Position numbers and translations under genes: made by a program. Shown here in pieces: positions 35,577 to 44,886 of a stretch of 64,000 nt of DNA. Within the stretch, counting starts at the first letter, position 1. Every line of letters starts with the position of its first letter. Source of the stretch: Flavobacteriales bacterium UBA4422 (GTDB lineage Bacteria > Bacteroidota > Bacteroidia > Flavobacteriales_G > Salibacteraceae); contig DGQE01000012.1 in NCBI GenBank assembly GCA_002389645.1, positions 146,064 to 210,063 of the forward strand. The letters are read 5' to 3'. A model generated the notes under the pieces. The model worked only from the letters and a program-made list of their open reading frames with translations. It was not told the origin of the DNA and ran no database searches.

Positions 35577-35678
35577 AAGGGCAAGTCTTATACGACCAGC
35601 TCCTGGTGAACTCCCCCAGGTCAGGAATGAAGCAAGGGTAGCCGGTCGTAGCGGTGCGATGTAAGTAGCTTGCCCTTA
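35577..35678 (+). ncRNA. ffs: 4.5S-type signal recognition particle RNA
   Basis: About 102 bases. The 5' AAGGGCAAG pairs with the 3' CTTGCCCTT, closing one long hairpin. The apical part contains the conserved SRP hallmark GGTCAGGAATGAAGCAAGGG, including the AGGA/AGCA symmetric-loop segments that bind Ffh, with a complementary upstream segment (CTGGTGAACTCCCCCAGG). A consensus promoter precedes it and a T-run at 35679-35685 follows. It guides membrane-protein targeting with Ffh. Exact ends are estimated from the closing helix. Confidence 0.93.
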
Positions 35679-35752
35679 TTTTTTTGTCATAATGTGAAAG
35701 CTTCTGTTGAAAACAGATTAACCCGCTACAGCTCTGACTCACCACCCTTATC

Positions 35753-35760
35753 TACCTTCG
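35753..35760 (+). promoter_or_regulatory. -7 element (TACCTTCG) at the start codon
   Basis: Matches TAnnTTCG with four bases (ATGC) before ATG 35765, the same layout as at 26473-26485. Confidence 0.45.
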
Positions 35761-35764
35761 ATGC

Positions 35765-38163
35765 ATGTTAAAAAAGATGCCCTTTATCATCGCATTCATG
35801 CTGATGTGTCTCAATTCAATGGGACAGGCAGTCTTTATTAAAACGGAATTCGATTTTGGATCACTCGCCAAAGAGGCTGGTCATTTTGAAGAAGATTTTT
35901 TATTCCGAAATACTGGTAACGAAAGCATTAAAATTCTTTCTGTTCGTTCTGTTCAACCAGCACTCACCTTTATTTATACTCGCTCTGAGGTTTAGAAGGC
36001 GAGTGTGGATTCGTAAAAGTGAAAATTCATACTGATTCGCTTCAAGGACTTTTCCACGATGAGGTTTATATCACCCTCATAGACGGAAAGGAAGTTAAAA
36101 GCGAAGTACTTTACATCAGGGCACGGATTAATAAGGAAGGCAAAAAAAGAGACAATAGGGCTTTTGAAGATGGCGCCATTTCAACTTCTGTCGAGGTTTC
36201 CCCTCAAGATATCGAAACGATGGAGGGCTTTCTAGGCCCAGACAAACTAAGCAGAGCAGAGTCCGAAATAACTTACTTAAAAAAGCAGGTTGAATTAAAA
36301 AGCGACTTAATTGCCAAACTGAGTGATGACCTATTTAAGAAGCAAGCACAAGAAAAAGAAAACTTTGAACGACTAGCTAACCTTGAAAAAGTGCTTAAAG
36401 AAAATAAAGATCAAAGCAATTCAGAAGCACTGGGTCAACTTAACGAACTAAGCAGTAGACTTACAGACATGCGCAGTTCTGATAGCTTGTTGAGGTCTGA
36501 AATCACAAAGCAAGAGCAGCAATATTCAATACTAAAACAACAGGCTGATTCAGCTCGGAGCTATGCGGCAGATCTGAGCCAGAAACTTCAAGATCAATTT
36601 GAAAGTGAAGCTCGTGCTATGGAAAAAGCTCAAAGACTTGAGGTGGAATTACGCAATAAAAAGCTTACCGAAAAACAACAGCAAGCAAGAATTGACTCAC
36701 TGACCAACGTCCTGGCCTCTGGAATCAATAAAGAAGAAGTAAGCAAAGAAATCATGGAGCTTCGCAGCGAATTAGTTCGCAAAAAGAAAGAGCAAGCAAT
36801 TCAGGAATCTCAGTCAAAGTATCAGCAAGAAAAAATTAAACTGCTGAAGCAAGAAAATGAATTTATAAAGCAATCAGCAGACAGTCTGACCAAATATGCA
36901 GCAAATAGCGCACAAGAAAATGAACGTTTATTAAGTCAATTAGAACAAAGTACTTCAAGGATCTCAAGCTTCGAGTCGAAAATTGACAGCTTGCAAAGAG
37001 CTACGGCCGAGGTGAATTCATCAGAAAAAGAATCGATAGCTGAATTAGAAAAGCTCAGAAAGGAACTTGCATCGATCGAAATGCAAGACTCAAAGCTAAA
37101 GGATTCAATCAACCAAAAGGAGATTGAACTTGCGCAACTTGAACAAGAGCGAGATGAAACAAAAAAGAACATGGCAGCTCTTGAAAGAGCCACCACCAAG
37201 CAACAAGAGCAAGCTCATAACTTGATGTACAGAATCAACGGGCTTGCTGAAAAAGAAACACAAGCTCAATTAGAAATCAAGCAGCTTAAATTAGACGTCA
37301 AGCAGAGTCAATATAAAGAAGACAGCACTAGACAATCTGTTAACGATTTAGTGAGCAAGATTGGAATGAAAGAAAAATCTATAATGGATTTATCGAACAA
37401 AATAGAAAAGAAAGAATCTGAACTGACAGCAGTAAAAAATGATAAGGTGACCCTTCAAAAAGATTTAGAAAAAGCAAAATCAGATCTAACCAATAGTGAT
37501 GCGCTCATCGATTCTCTAACCCAAGGACTAGTGGTAAAAGAAGAACATTCGAAGATGTTAGAAAACGATATTTTAGCGTTGCATAATCAAGTTGTTTCGA
37601 GCAAACAAAAAGAAGCTGACTACAAGGCAAAAGCAGATGACCTAGCGAGTAGGTTAACAAATGCACACCTGAGCAACGATCTTACTTTTCAAGAACTGAA
37701 AGGTGATATCGAAGCAATGAGGGTTGAACGAGAGGCTTTCAAGAAAAAATACCAAGCTAGCCAACGAACAATCGATCAACTTCAATCTGAGCTAGCCGAA
37801 AGCAAGCGCAATGAAGAAAGTGCTATTGCGTTTGCCAACGAACTTTCAAATGGAAAAACAAGTGGTAATTCAAAAATAAAATCAGCGGCAAAAAACGAAA
37901 GTGAAGTTATTTACAGCATAAATGTCATATCGAGCAACGAGCCGACCGACATGGCAAAAGCTTTTGAAAATGAAAGTAATGTTCGTGAATACATAGAAAG
38001 CGGAAGGTATAGATACGCTATCGGTGAGTATGATAGTCTTGAAGAAGCCATCAAAGGCAAAGAAAAAATGAAGGCGAAAGGATATTCTCTCGCCTTCATT
38101 GTAGCTTTTAAAAATGGGAATCGCATTTCCCTTAAGGAAGCACTAGAGTCAGTCCAAGACTAA
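35765..38163 (+). pseudogene. Frameshifted gene: DUF1573-like domain, long coiled coil, C-terminal SPOR domain
   Basis: The first frame (35765-35995) encodes a signal peptide (ending NSMGQ) and the first half of a DUF1573-like domain, FDFGSLAKEAGHFEEDFLFRNTG, then stops at TAG 35993. A second frame, shifted by one base, resumes at once with GECGFVKVKIHTDSLQG, the missing second half, and continues to 38163. Adding one T to the TTT run at 35991-35993 joins the two as SEVLEGECGFVKV. The rest is about 560 residues of Glu/Lys/Gln-rich coiled coil (36.2-37.8 kb) and a C-terminal SPOR domain (VIYSINVISSNE ... YSLAFIVAFKNG), which binds peptidoglycan. The second frame has only GTG 36019 as a start. 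Likely a recent mutation or a sequencing indel; the product would be envelope-associated. Confidence 0.8.
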
Positions 38164-38166
38164 TAA

Positions 38167-40104
38167 TTAGTCAAGCACAGTAAACTTCACTGTTTTTAAT
38201 TTTGAATCTGTTCTGTATTGAGCAATGTAATTGCCCATTGCAAGTCCAGATATTTGAACTTCTCTAAGGTCAGTCAAGGATAATTTTTTGATCATTTGAC
38301 CTGTTTGATTATAGATGAAAATTTCACCTCCTACTTCTATTTCACCTTGTAGTGCCAACGTAACATTTCCTGCACTTGGATTTGGATATGCCACGAGGTT
38401 TGATCCATCTTCCCATTCAGCAATTCCTTCAGGATAGTCCATCGTCTCTTCATCACCCATGGTGTAGCCAACAGTAAATGATAATTGTGCATTGCATCCA
38501 AACTCATCCTCAAATTGGTGCAAAGGAGGAAAGAAACTACCTTCCTCAGCAGAGTGCAGCCATATGCGTCCATTACCATCATTGTTCGCGAAAAATCTTA
38601 ATCCATCGCATCCTGAATCGTCAATGAACATTGTGTAGCAGCCAGGCGCGCATGTAACTGTATCAAGATAATTGGTATTGGATGAAGCGGTAGTTCTTTC
38701 ATAAACTATATTTCCTCGCTCATCTTCTACTCGATACTTTGTTTCTGACCCACCAGCATTGTTATTGAAAGCAATGATGAATTCCTCAGGAAACACTGGG
38801 GTATCGCTAAATGTAGATACAAAGTGATTATTTCCATCGTATTCGTCATCAGTATTGTTTACACCAACAATCTGAACATGAAATCTGTTTTTTTCTTTCT
38901 CTCCGAAAAGCCACTTATCATAAGCAGGCAATACAACATCCCGAGACTGACCTGGATTAATCACTCCCTGAAATGTGTGTCGAATTATCTCTGGGCTTCC
39001 TTCAACCCAATACTCTAAATTCACATACGTAATCACCTCAGAACCTGTGTTTTCAATTACTATTTCCGGATTATTACACACTGGATTCATTTCCCAGTAT
39101 TGGTCTTTTGATGATGGGCTTAATACGTCTTTGATCGCAGCATCGTTAGCGAAATTCCAATCTCCATATTGAAAAATTGTAGCCTCTATAATGTACTGTG
39201 GATCAAAACCAGCTCCTCCATTATAGTTATATGATTCCCAATCCACATCAAACTCAGCTGTTTGACCCGCAGCCACAAACGCTGAGATGTTGTTATCAAA
39301 ACGTTTTGTTTCCGTTCCTGGGCACCATCCGGCTCTATCATAAACCCAAGTACCTGTTTGCGCCTCCAATGGGTTGCTTCCACAATCATCTCTCCAAATA
39401 TCCTCTTGAACAGCATTATTGCCATTAACATTTAGCTTATACCATTTACGGCAAAACTCTGCGCAGTTTTCATTACCACCGAAACTGTGACCAGAGGCGA
39501 CCATTCTAAACTTGGCGCCACCCAATTCAGGATGCATGGTTATGTCAGTTGGAACCAAGTAGTCTTCAATAGGATCATTGGCAAAACCATACTTAAAGGT
39601 TCCATCATAAAGTGTAGTCACATCCAGCACTTCACGTGGCGGAGTGCCCTCAATAAAATCAAAATCAATAGATACTGTAAAACCATCTTGATAACCACTG
39701 TAATGAGCTCGAACCCTTCTTTCTCCATTTAATATTGGAGCATAATCTGTGACATCAATTTCGTAGACAAATTCCCAACTATCACCTTTATTACCTGCAT
39801 AAGGAGTGATGATTCTAGTTAATTCAACCCATCGAGAAGAATTGGCATCAATAGGATCTTCAACTTCAATTTTGGTTGTATAGTCCCATTCACTGCATCC
39901 ACCAGATGGACACCCTAAGGTATAATACATAATTATCCTCCTGTATTCACCTGACGCAGGAAATGATGTTGTATCGAACCAGTTTCCGTACCAATCCCAA
40001 TGAGTTTCTTGATGAGATTGAACTTTGATCGTATCTCCTTCGGCCGCATCCATTAAGAATGATAAGGAGAAAATGAATAGAATAGAAAGTAATATTGATT
40101 TCAT
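38167..40104 (-). CDS. Peptide-N-glycosidase F-like secreted protein with C-terminal sorting domain
   Basis: A 645-residue secreted protein (signal peptide from ATG 40104; ATG 40128 is possible). The region HWDWYGNWFDTTSFPASGEYRRIIM, then GCPSGGCSEWDYTTKIEVED (about residues 40-90), closely resembles the N-terminal part of PNGase F-type deglycosylases, and GHSFGGNENCAEFC (about 210) belongs to the second domain. PNGase F removes N-glycans from glycoproteins at Asn. The C-terminal 90 residues form a type IX-type sorting domain (VAYPNPSAGNVTLAL). Likely helps release glycans or protein for growth. Catalytic residues were not verified individually. Confidence 0.87.
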   Translation of the reverse strand: MKSILLSILFIFSLSFLMDAAEGDTIKVQSHQETHWDWYGNWFDTTSFPASGEYRRIIMYYTLGCPSGGCSEWDYTTKIEVEDPIDANSSRWVELTRIITPYAGNKGDSWEFVYEIDVTDYAPILNGERRVRAHYSGYQDGFTVSIDFDFIEGTPPREVLDVTTLYDGTFKYGFANDPIEDYLVPTDITMHPELGGAKFRMVASGHSFGGNENCAEFCRKWYKLNVNGNNAVQEDIWRDDCGSNPLEAQTGTWVYDRAGWCPGTETKRFDNNISAFVAAGQTAEFDVDWESYNYNGGAGFDPQYIIEATIFQYGDWNFANDAAIKDVLSPSSKDQYWEMNPVCNNPEIVIENTGSEVITYVNLEYWVEGSPEIIRHTFQGVINPGQSRDVVLPAYDKWLFGEKEKNRFHVQIVGVNNTDDEYDGNNHFVSTFSDTPVFPEEFIIAFNNNAGGSETKYRVEDERGNIVYERTTASSNTNYLDTVTCAPGCYTMFIDDSGCDGLRFFANNDGNGRIWLHSAEEGSFFPPLHQFEDEFGCNAQLSFTVGYTMGDEETMDYPEGIAEWEDGSNLVAYPNPSAGNVTLALQGEIEVGGEIFIYNQTGQMIKKLSLTDLREVQISGLAMGNYIAQYRTDSKLKTVKFTVLD

Positions 40105-40169
40105 ATAATCATCTTTAAATTTCATCAAAGATGGTTAAAACGATTCAACTTAAAGCATAACTAGGTAGT

Positions 40170-40177
40170 TACATTTG
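40170..40177 (+). promoter_or_regulatory. -7 element (TACATTTG)
   Basis: Exact TAnnTTTG match, 18 bases before ATG 40196. No clear -33 TTG at 19 bases. Probably drives the AKR-aat-rsmF-ferredoxin operon. Confidence 0.6.
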
Positions 40178-40195
40178 CACCATAATTAGAATGCT

Positions 40196-41173
40196 ATGCA
40201 ATATAGAAGACTAGGAAAAGCCGGAGTTCAAGTAAGCGCTTTATCGTTTGGATCATGGGTGACTTTCGGAAATCAAGTAGATCTCAACATCGCTAAAGAA
40301 TGTATGCATCACGCTTATGATAACGGTGTTAACTTTTTCGACAATGCGGAGGTTTATGCAGCAGGAAAGTCTGAAGAGGTAATGGGGAAAATCATTTCTG
40401 ATGCAAGTTGGAACCGTGATTCATACCTCTTATCCTCAAAAGTTTTTTGGGGTGGTGACAAGCCAAATCAAATGGGTTTAAGCAGAAAACGTGTAGTAGA
40501 AGCGTGTCATTCTGCTCTAAAGCGTCTGCAAGTAGATTACCTAGATTTCTATTTCTGTCATCGCCCAGACAAGAATACTCCTATGGAGGAAACAGTATGG
40601 GCAATGCACAACCTTATTCAACAAGGAAAAGTATTATACTGGGGTACAAGCGAATGGAGCGCTCAAGAAGTTCAAGAGGCCTTCATGATCGCAAGAGCTA
40701 ATAATCTTATTTCCCCATCAATGGAACAACCACAATACAACATGTTGGTGCGAGACAAGGTTGAAGTAGAACTTGACAAGTTATTCAGAGATTATGGTTA
40801 CGGATCAACCATATGGTCTCCACTTGCTAGTGGAATTCTAACAGGGAAATATAACAACGGCATTCCTGAAGGTTCACGATTAACCATGGATGATTTAACC
40901 TGGTTAAAAGAGAAATTATTGACCGATGAGAATATTCAAAAAGTAATCAAGCTTCAATCAATTGCGGGTAATCTAAATACTTCAGTTGCTAATTTGGCAA
41001 TGGCATGGTGTTTAAAAAATGAGCATGTGAGTACTGTTATCACCGGTGCCACTAAACTAAGTCAGCTTCAAGAAAACTTAAAATCAATTGAGGTTTTAGA
41101 AAAACTTGACAGCTCTGTAATGGAGGCAATTGAGATTGCACTTGACAACAAACCAGAAAAACCTCAGTATTAA
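40196..41173 (+). CDS. Aldo/keto reductase, potassium-channel beta-subunit-like
   Basis: A 325-residue TIM-barrel NADPH-dependent oxidoreductase. Diagnostic segments are FFDNAEVYAAGKSEE (catalytic Asp/Tyr), SSKVFWG (catalytic Lys), DFYFCHRPD, and the cofactor region SPLASGILTGKY and ITGATKLSQLQENL. The closest group is the voltage-gated potassium channel beta subunit/YghZ branch. It reduces carbonyl compounds; the substrate is not known. It opens a four-gene unit with aat, the rRNA methyltransferase and a ferredoxin. Confidence 0.93.
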   Translation: MQYRRLGKAGVQVSALSFGSWVTFGNQVDLNIAKECMHHAYDNGVNFFDNAEVYAAGKSEEVMGKIISDASWNRDSYLLSSKVFWGGDKPNQMGLSRKRVVEACHSALKRLQVDYLDFYFCHRPDKNTPMEETVWAMHNLIQQGKVLYWGTSEWSAQEVQEAFMIARANNLISPSMEQPQYNMLVRDKVEVELDKLFRDYGYGSTIWSPLASGILTGKYNNGIPEGSRLTMDDLTWLKEKLLTDENIQKVIKLQSIAGNLNTSVANLAMAWCLKNEHVSTVITGATKLSQLQENLKSIEVLEKLDSSVMEAIEIALDNKPEKPQY

Positions 41174-41183
41174 TTCACAATCA

Positions 41184-41864
41184 TTGCGAAAAAAACGTCA
41201 TCAGCTTTTCAGTTTTCCCCCTCCCGAGGAAGCCGATGAAAACGGTTTGCTTGCTTATGGCGGTGACCTTTCTGCTGAACGTCTAATTTCCGCATATGAA
41301 TCTGGTGTATTTCCTTGGTTTGAGGCTGGTCAGCCAATTTTATGGTGGAATCCCCCCATGCGAATGGTACTTTACCCCGATCAATTCAGGATAAGTAAAT
41401 CACTTAAGCAAAAACTTAAAAAAGAATACTTCGAATTTAGAGTAGACACAAATTTTGAGCAAGTCATTCAGCACTGTGCTAAGGTTCCACGCAAGGAACA
41501 AACTGGAACCTGGATCACCGATGAGATGATGCAGGCGTATACCAAACTTCATCACTTGGGCTTTGCTCATAGTTTCGAAACATACCTGAATGATGAGCTT
41601 GTCGGTGGGCTATATGGCATCTCACTGGGTCGTGCATTTTTCGGAGAATCTATGTTTAGCATTGTTTCAGACGCCAGTAAGGCTGCATGTCATTTTTTAA
41701 CTCAGTTTACTAAAAAGCATGATTTTGCTTTAATCGATTGCCAGCTTCACACAACTCATTTAGAGTCATTAGGAGCTAAAGAGATTGAGCGTGGTCAATA
41801 TCTAAAAGAATTAGATGCAGCTCTTGGTCATCAAGATTTATGTCAAAATTGGAGTACACTTTGA
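41184..41864 (+). CDS. aat: Leucyl/phenylalanyl-tRNA-protein transferase
   Basis: About 226 residues; attaches Leu or Phe to proteins with N-terminal Arg or Lys, marking them for ClpS/ClpAP degradation (N-end rule). Family motifs are FPPPEEADENGLLAYGGDLSAERL, VFPWFEAGQPILWWNPPMRMVL, GTWITDEMMQAY and LVGGLYGISLGRAFFGESMFS. TTG 41184 gives the usual N-terminus, with a 10-base gap to the AKR stop codon. A longer frame to TTG 41130 would overlap AKR. It overlaps the methyltransferase gene by 25 bases. The ClpP gene is about 12 kb downstream. Confidence 0.93.
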   Translation: MRKKRHQLFSFPPPEEADENGLLAYGGDLSAERLISAYESGVFPWFEAGQPILWWNPPMRMVLYPDQFRISKSLKQKLKKEYFEFRVDTNFEQVIQHCAKVPRKEQTGTWITDEMMQAYTKLHHLGFAHSFETYLNDELVGGLYGISLGRAFFGESMFSIVSDASKAACHFLTQFTKKHDFALIDCQLHTTHLESLGAKEIERGQYLKELDAALGHQDLCQNWSTL

Positions 41865-43198
41865 AAAAAGAAATCCCAATTCAATTCATCGAGAACCTTC
41901 ATGAGCATTTTGGTGCATCAACCGCTAAAAAGACGTTGAGCTCACTTCAAGAAAACAGCAGTATTTCAATAAGAGTTAATCCACTCAAACGGACTAATAA
42001 ATATGATGATGAAAAAGCCGTTCCGTGGTCTGACCATGGTTTCATTTTAAACGAAAGGCCATCATTCTCGCTGGACCCACTTTTTCATGCTGGATGCTAT
42101 TATGTGCAAGACTCTTCGAGCATGATAATAGAAAAGATTTTAAACAAAATTAAACCTGAGAGAAACGGGCTTTATCTTGATATGTGTGCTGCTCCGGGCG
42201 GAAAGTCAACAATTCTACTTGACTATTTAGACGAAGATGGTTTTCTAATTGCCAATGAAGTTGACCCCAAACGCAATTCAATCCTAAGAGAGAACATCCT
42301 TAAATGGGGTCGACTGAATGTTGGAGTCACATCGCTTCCAGCTAGCAAATTTGACATACTCAACTGTGCTTTTGACCTTATCCTTATTGATGCCCCATGC
42401 TCTGGTGAAGGAATGTTCAGAAAAGATGCTCATGCAATTGAGCAATGGAGTTCAAAACTGGTCAAAAGTTGTGCTTTAACTCAGAGAAACATCTTGACAG
42501 AATTGACACCAACTCTTAAAGAAGGCGGTATTTTGATATATTCAACTTGCACTACAAATAAAAATGAAAATGAATTTCAGGTGCAAGCGTTAATTGAAAG
42601 TGGGGAATTTGAACCTGTAGAAATTGACCTGTCGGAATTCAGCGAATACTTGGTTAAAGCTCAAACTGAAAACCAAATAATTGGTCACTATTTACTTCCT
42701 GGTATTTCAACTGGTGAAGGCCTATTTGTTTCAGTATTGAGAAAGACATCAACTTCCGCAAATGAAAATATTAGAAATAGAAAGTTTAAAACGCCATTTG
42801 ATCAAGCCCACCTCGAGTTCAAGCAAGCTTTCCCAAATATCAATGACAATCTCGTGTATTGGAATTTAAAAGATGAAATGTATGCAGTTAGGAATCACAA
42901 TCTAATTGAGCATTTTAACTTGCCCTTTAAAATGGTCGGTCTACCCTATTATCAAATGAAAGGCAAAAATGTCATTCCTCTCCATGGAATGGCTATGTCT
43001 AACATTAAGATGGAGCATATCGAGTTAGATGAAGAAAATTCATTGCAATTTTTGCGAAAAGAAACCATTTCTTTGCCGCGAAATTTAAAGAAGGGATGGA
43101 CAATAGTTGGTTTTCAAAATAATCCTTTGGGTTGGTTGAAAATAATTGATCAACGATCAAACAACTATTATCCCAGTTGGTTAAGGTTAAGAACATAA
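41840..43198 (+). CDS. RsmF-like 16S rRNA cytosine-C5 methyltransferase
   Basis: A 452-residue NOL1/NOP2/Sun-family enzyme that methylates cytosine C5 in rRNA using SAM. Motifs are DMCAAPGGKS (SAM binding), DAPCSGEGMFRKD (first catalytic Cys) and YSTCTTNKNENEFQV (second catalytic Cys). The C-terminal 150 residues match the RsmF/YebU extension with a PUA-like part ending NYYPSWLRLRT. ATG 41840 overlaps aat by 25 bases. Assigned as RsmF-like; the target base is not proven. Confidence 0.9.
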   Translation: MSKLEYTLKKEIPIQFIENLHEHFGASTAKKTLSSLQENSSISIRVNPLKRTNKYDDEKAVPWSDHGFILNERPSFSLDPLFHAGCYYVQDSSSMIIEKILNKIKPERNGLYLDMCAAPGGKSTILLDYLDEDGFLIANEVDPKRNSILRENILKWGRLNVGVTSLPASKFDILNCAFDLILIDAPCSGEGMFRKDAHAIEQWSSKLVKSCALTQRNILTELTPTLKEGGILIYSTCTTNKNENEFQVQALIESGEFEPVEIDLSEFSEYLVKAQTENQIIGHYLLPGISTGEGLFVSVLRKTSTSANENIRNRKFKTPFDQAHLEFKQAFPNINDNLVYWNLKDEMYAVRNHNLIEHFNLPFKMVGLPYYQMKGKNVIPLHGMAMSNIKMEHIELDEENSLQFLRKETISLPRNLKKGWTIVGFQNNPLGWLKIIDQRSNNYYPSWLRLRT

Positions 43199-43208
43199 GA
43201 ATTAAGAC

Positions 43209-43481
43209 ATGGCGGAAGTAACACTGACATTAGACGGAAAGGTAAGGGTAATAAACGTTGGATCAGAAACAATTTTAGAAGCTGCGATCAAGGCTGGAGT
43301 TGAAGCTCCTTTTTCTTGTAGAAGCGCTATCTGCTCTACATGCATGGCCAAATTGGAAGAAGGAACCGTTAATATGGACATGAATCACGTGTTAACGGAT
43401 GAAGAATTGGAGGAAGGGTTTATTGTTACTTGCCAAAGCCACCCCACTTCGGATAAGGTAAGAATCAATTACGATTTTTAA
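43209..43481 (+). CDS. Plant-type [2Fe-2S] ferredoxin
   Basis: A 90-residue ferredoxin with cluster ligands C37, C42, C45 and C75 (CRSAICSTC ... IVTCQSHP), the C-x4-C-x2-C...C spacing of the adrenodoxin/plant type. It resembles the ferredoxin domain at the C-terminus of PaaE-type oxygenase reductases, but here as a free protein. It is the last gene of the operon, 10 bases after the methyltransferase, and its stop overlaps that of the convergent DUF3108 gene by 4 bases. Redox partner unknown. Confidence 0.92.
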   Translation: MAEVTLTLDGKVRVINVGSETILEAAIKAGVEAPFSCRSAICSTCMAKLEEGTVNMDMNHVLTDEELEEGFIVTCQSHPTSDKVRINYDF

Positions 43482-44269
43482 GAGCCGAGAGGAAACTTTA
43501 GCCCAGAGTATTCTAACAATTCGGAACGAATTGTTCCCACTCGAATTTCAGATTCTATGTAAATTGGAATACGATTCCTGTCTTTACTGACCCAAACCTT
43601 CATTCCCTCCCCTGCTTTAAAAATTGATCCCACAACCAATAAAGGCGAGAAAATATAACATTCGATTTCACCAAAGTCATCGTGGTCATATGTATCTGTG
43701 CCTAAGTATCGTAAAAAGATATCATGTGTTTCTCGGTCGATTACCATTCTCACTGAAATGCGATCTCCTATACGCTTGGAGTCGAAATCAATTGATCTAC
43801 TCTCATAAACAAGACTCAAAACGTCAAAACTGTTTTCTCTTAAGGGAAATGTATCAAGCTGCAAAGGTTTTTCTTTAACCTTCAACACACTGTAAACCAA
43901 GCTATCAGAATACCTGTATATATTATCCTCTCGGTAATAAAAGCCCCCCTCACTCACATCACGAGTAAACCGATACGGTCTTAAATCATTTTGATCTGCA
44001 TAAGTGCTATATGTATCTCGCACCTTAAAAAACCAGTCATAACGAGCATAGGTAGTTCCGAACCCGGTAAACTTATAACAGTCTTTACCCCAAAGCTCTT
44101 CCTCTTCAATCGTAAATGTTACGTCTCCTGCGCCTACCCAAACACCCATTAACTGATAGCCAATTGAATACTTTAAGGACTCACCAGCTTTAAAAGGCTT
44201 ATCCTGTCCATACGCAGCACAAAAAAGGAATACTAATAAGGCTGACAGATATATTTTGAGTGGAAGCAT
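43478..44269 (-). CDS. DUF3108 periplasmic protein
   Basis: A 263-residue protein from ATG 44269, signal peptide ending AYGQ. Alternating strands beginning PFKAGESLKYSIGYQLMGVWVGAGDVTFTIEE match DUF3108, a family with an open beta-barrel fold proposed to act at the envelope. Its ATG lies directly after the T-run of the hairpin downstream of the DUF1573 gene, so expression would need read-through. An alternative GTG at 44281 would place the start inside the hairpin. Confidence 0.87.
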   Translation of the reverse strand: MLPLKIYLSALLVFLFCAAYGQDKPFKAGESLKYSIGYQLMGVWVGAGDVTFTIEEEELWGKDCYKFTGFGTTYARYDWFFKVRDTYSTYADQNDLRPYRFTRDVSEGGFYYREDNIYRYSDSLVYSVLKVKEKPLQLDTFPLRENSFDVLSLVYESRSIDFDSKRIGDRISVRMVIDRETHDIFLRYLGTDTYDHDDFGEIECYIFSPLLVVGSIFKAGEGMKVWVSKDRNRIPIYIESEIRVGTIRSELLEYSGLKFPLGS

Positions 44270-44297
44270 AAAAAAAGCCACGCGCTAGGCGTGGCTT
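44270..44297 (-). terminator. Intrinsic terminator/attenuator between DUF1573 and DUF3108 genes
   Basis: On the minus strand: seven-base stem GCCACGC/GCGTGGC with flanking A-T pairs, then seven T residues that touch the ATG of the DUF3108 gene. Confidence 0.85.
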
Positions 44298-44303
44298 TAG
44301 CAA

Positions 44304-44855
44304 TTAGCCTTTTGATTCTTCTTCAACCATTGCTGAAATCTTCAGCACTGTTTGTGTGGGCTGTGTATTAGCTACTAGGGTCACTGTTTTCATTTGATTA
44401 CCTTTTTGTGTTCCTGGCTTATAGACCACCTCAATTTCTCCAGTTTCGCCTGGAGCCACAGGATTCTTAGGATACTTTGGAACTGTGCATCCGCATGAGC
44501 CTTTTGCATCTGAAATTATCAAGGGCTCATTACCAGAATTAGTAAAAGTGAAAATGTGCTTGTTCTCTGTATTTTGTTTTATTGTACCAAAGTCATGCTC
44601 CATTTGTTGAAAAGCAATATCTGTTGGTGGGCCGACAGGAGCCGGAGTAGGATTTTGGTTCTTCGTTTGATTCAAGTCAAGCGTAGTCGAGGCGGCAGGC
44701 TCTTGTTGAGTCTGACTTGACTCAACTAAGGCGGTATTTGTTTTAGGTGTATCAATTACCCGTCCCCCTTTATCCATCGTAAAAATGAAAATTGAATTCA
44801 CTACAGTCAAAGCTGCTACACCTATCAATAAATAATTCTTCGTTTGCTCATTCAT
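44304..44855 (-). CDS. DUF1573 domain membrane-anchored protein
   Basis: A 183-residue protein with an N-terminal membrane helix (NYLLIGVAALTVVNSIFIFTM), a Thr/Gln/Pro-rich linker and a DUF1573 Ig-like domain: FQQMEHDFGTIKQNTENKHIFTFTNSGNEPLIIS, then the GSCGCTVPKYPKNPVAPGETG core. The Cys-Gly-Cys is the hallmark of the domain. It is likely periplasmic; the role is unknown. It lies downstream of the S41 protease gene, whose start is 1.6 kb upstream on the same strand. It has its own candidate -7 element. Confidence 0.9.
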   Translation of the reverse strand: MNEQTKNYLLIGVAALTVVNSIFIFTMDKGGRVIDTPKTNTALVESSQTQQEPAASTTLDLNQTKNQNPTPAPVGPPTDIAFQQMEHDFGTIKQNTENKHIFTFTNSGNEPLIISDAKGSCGCTVPKYPKNPVAPGETGEIEVVYKPGTQKGNQMKTVTLVANTQPTQTVLKISAMVEEESKG

Positions 44856-44874
44856 GCTTTCTAATTGTTTTAGT

Positions 44875-44882
44875 CAAATTTA
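44875..44882 (-). promoter_or_regulatory. -7 element (TAAATTTG) for the DUF1573 gene
   Basis: Exact TAnnTTTG on the minus strand, 19 bases before ATG 44855, close behind the S41 protease gene stop (44887). Confidence 0.5.
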
Positions 44883-44886
44883 ACGC

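Noticed and set aside
35980..36020. Programmed -1 ribosomal frameshift
   Set aside because: No XXXYYYZ heptamer in frame between the TGA at 35986 and the TAG at 35993. A missing T in a T run is the simpler explanation.
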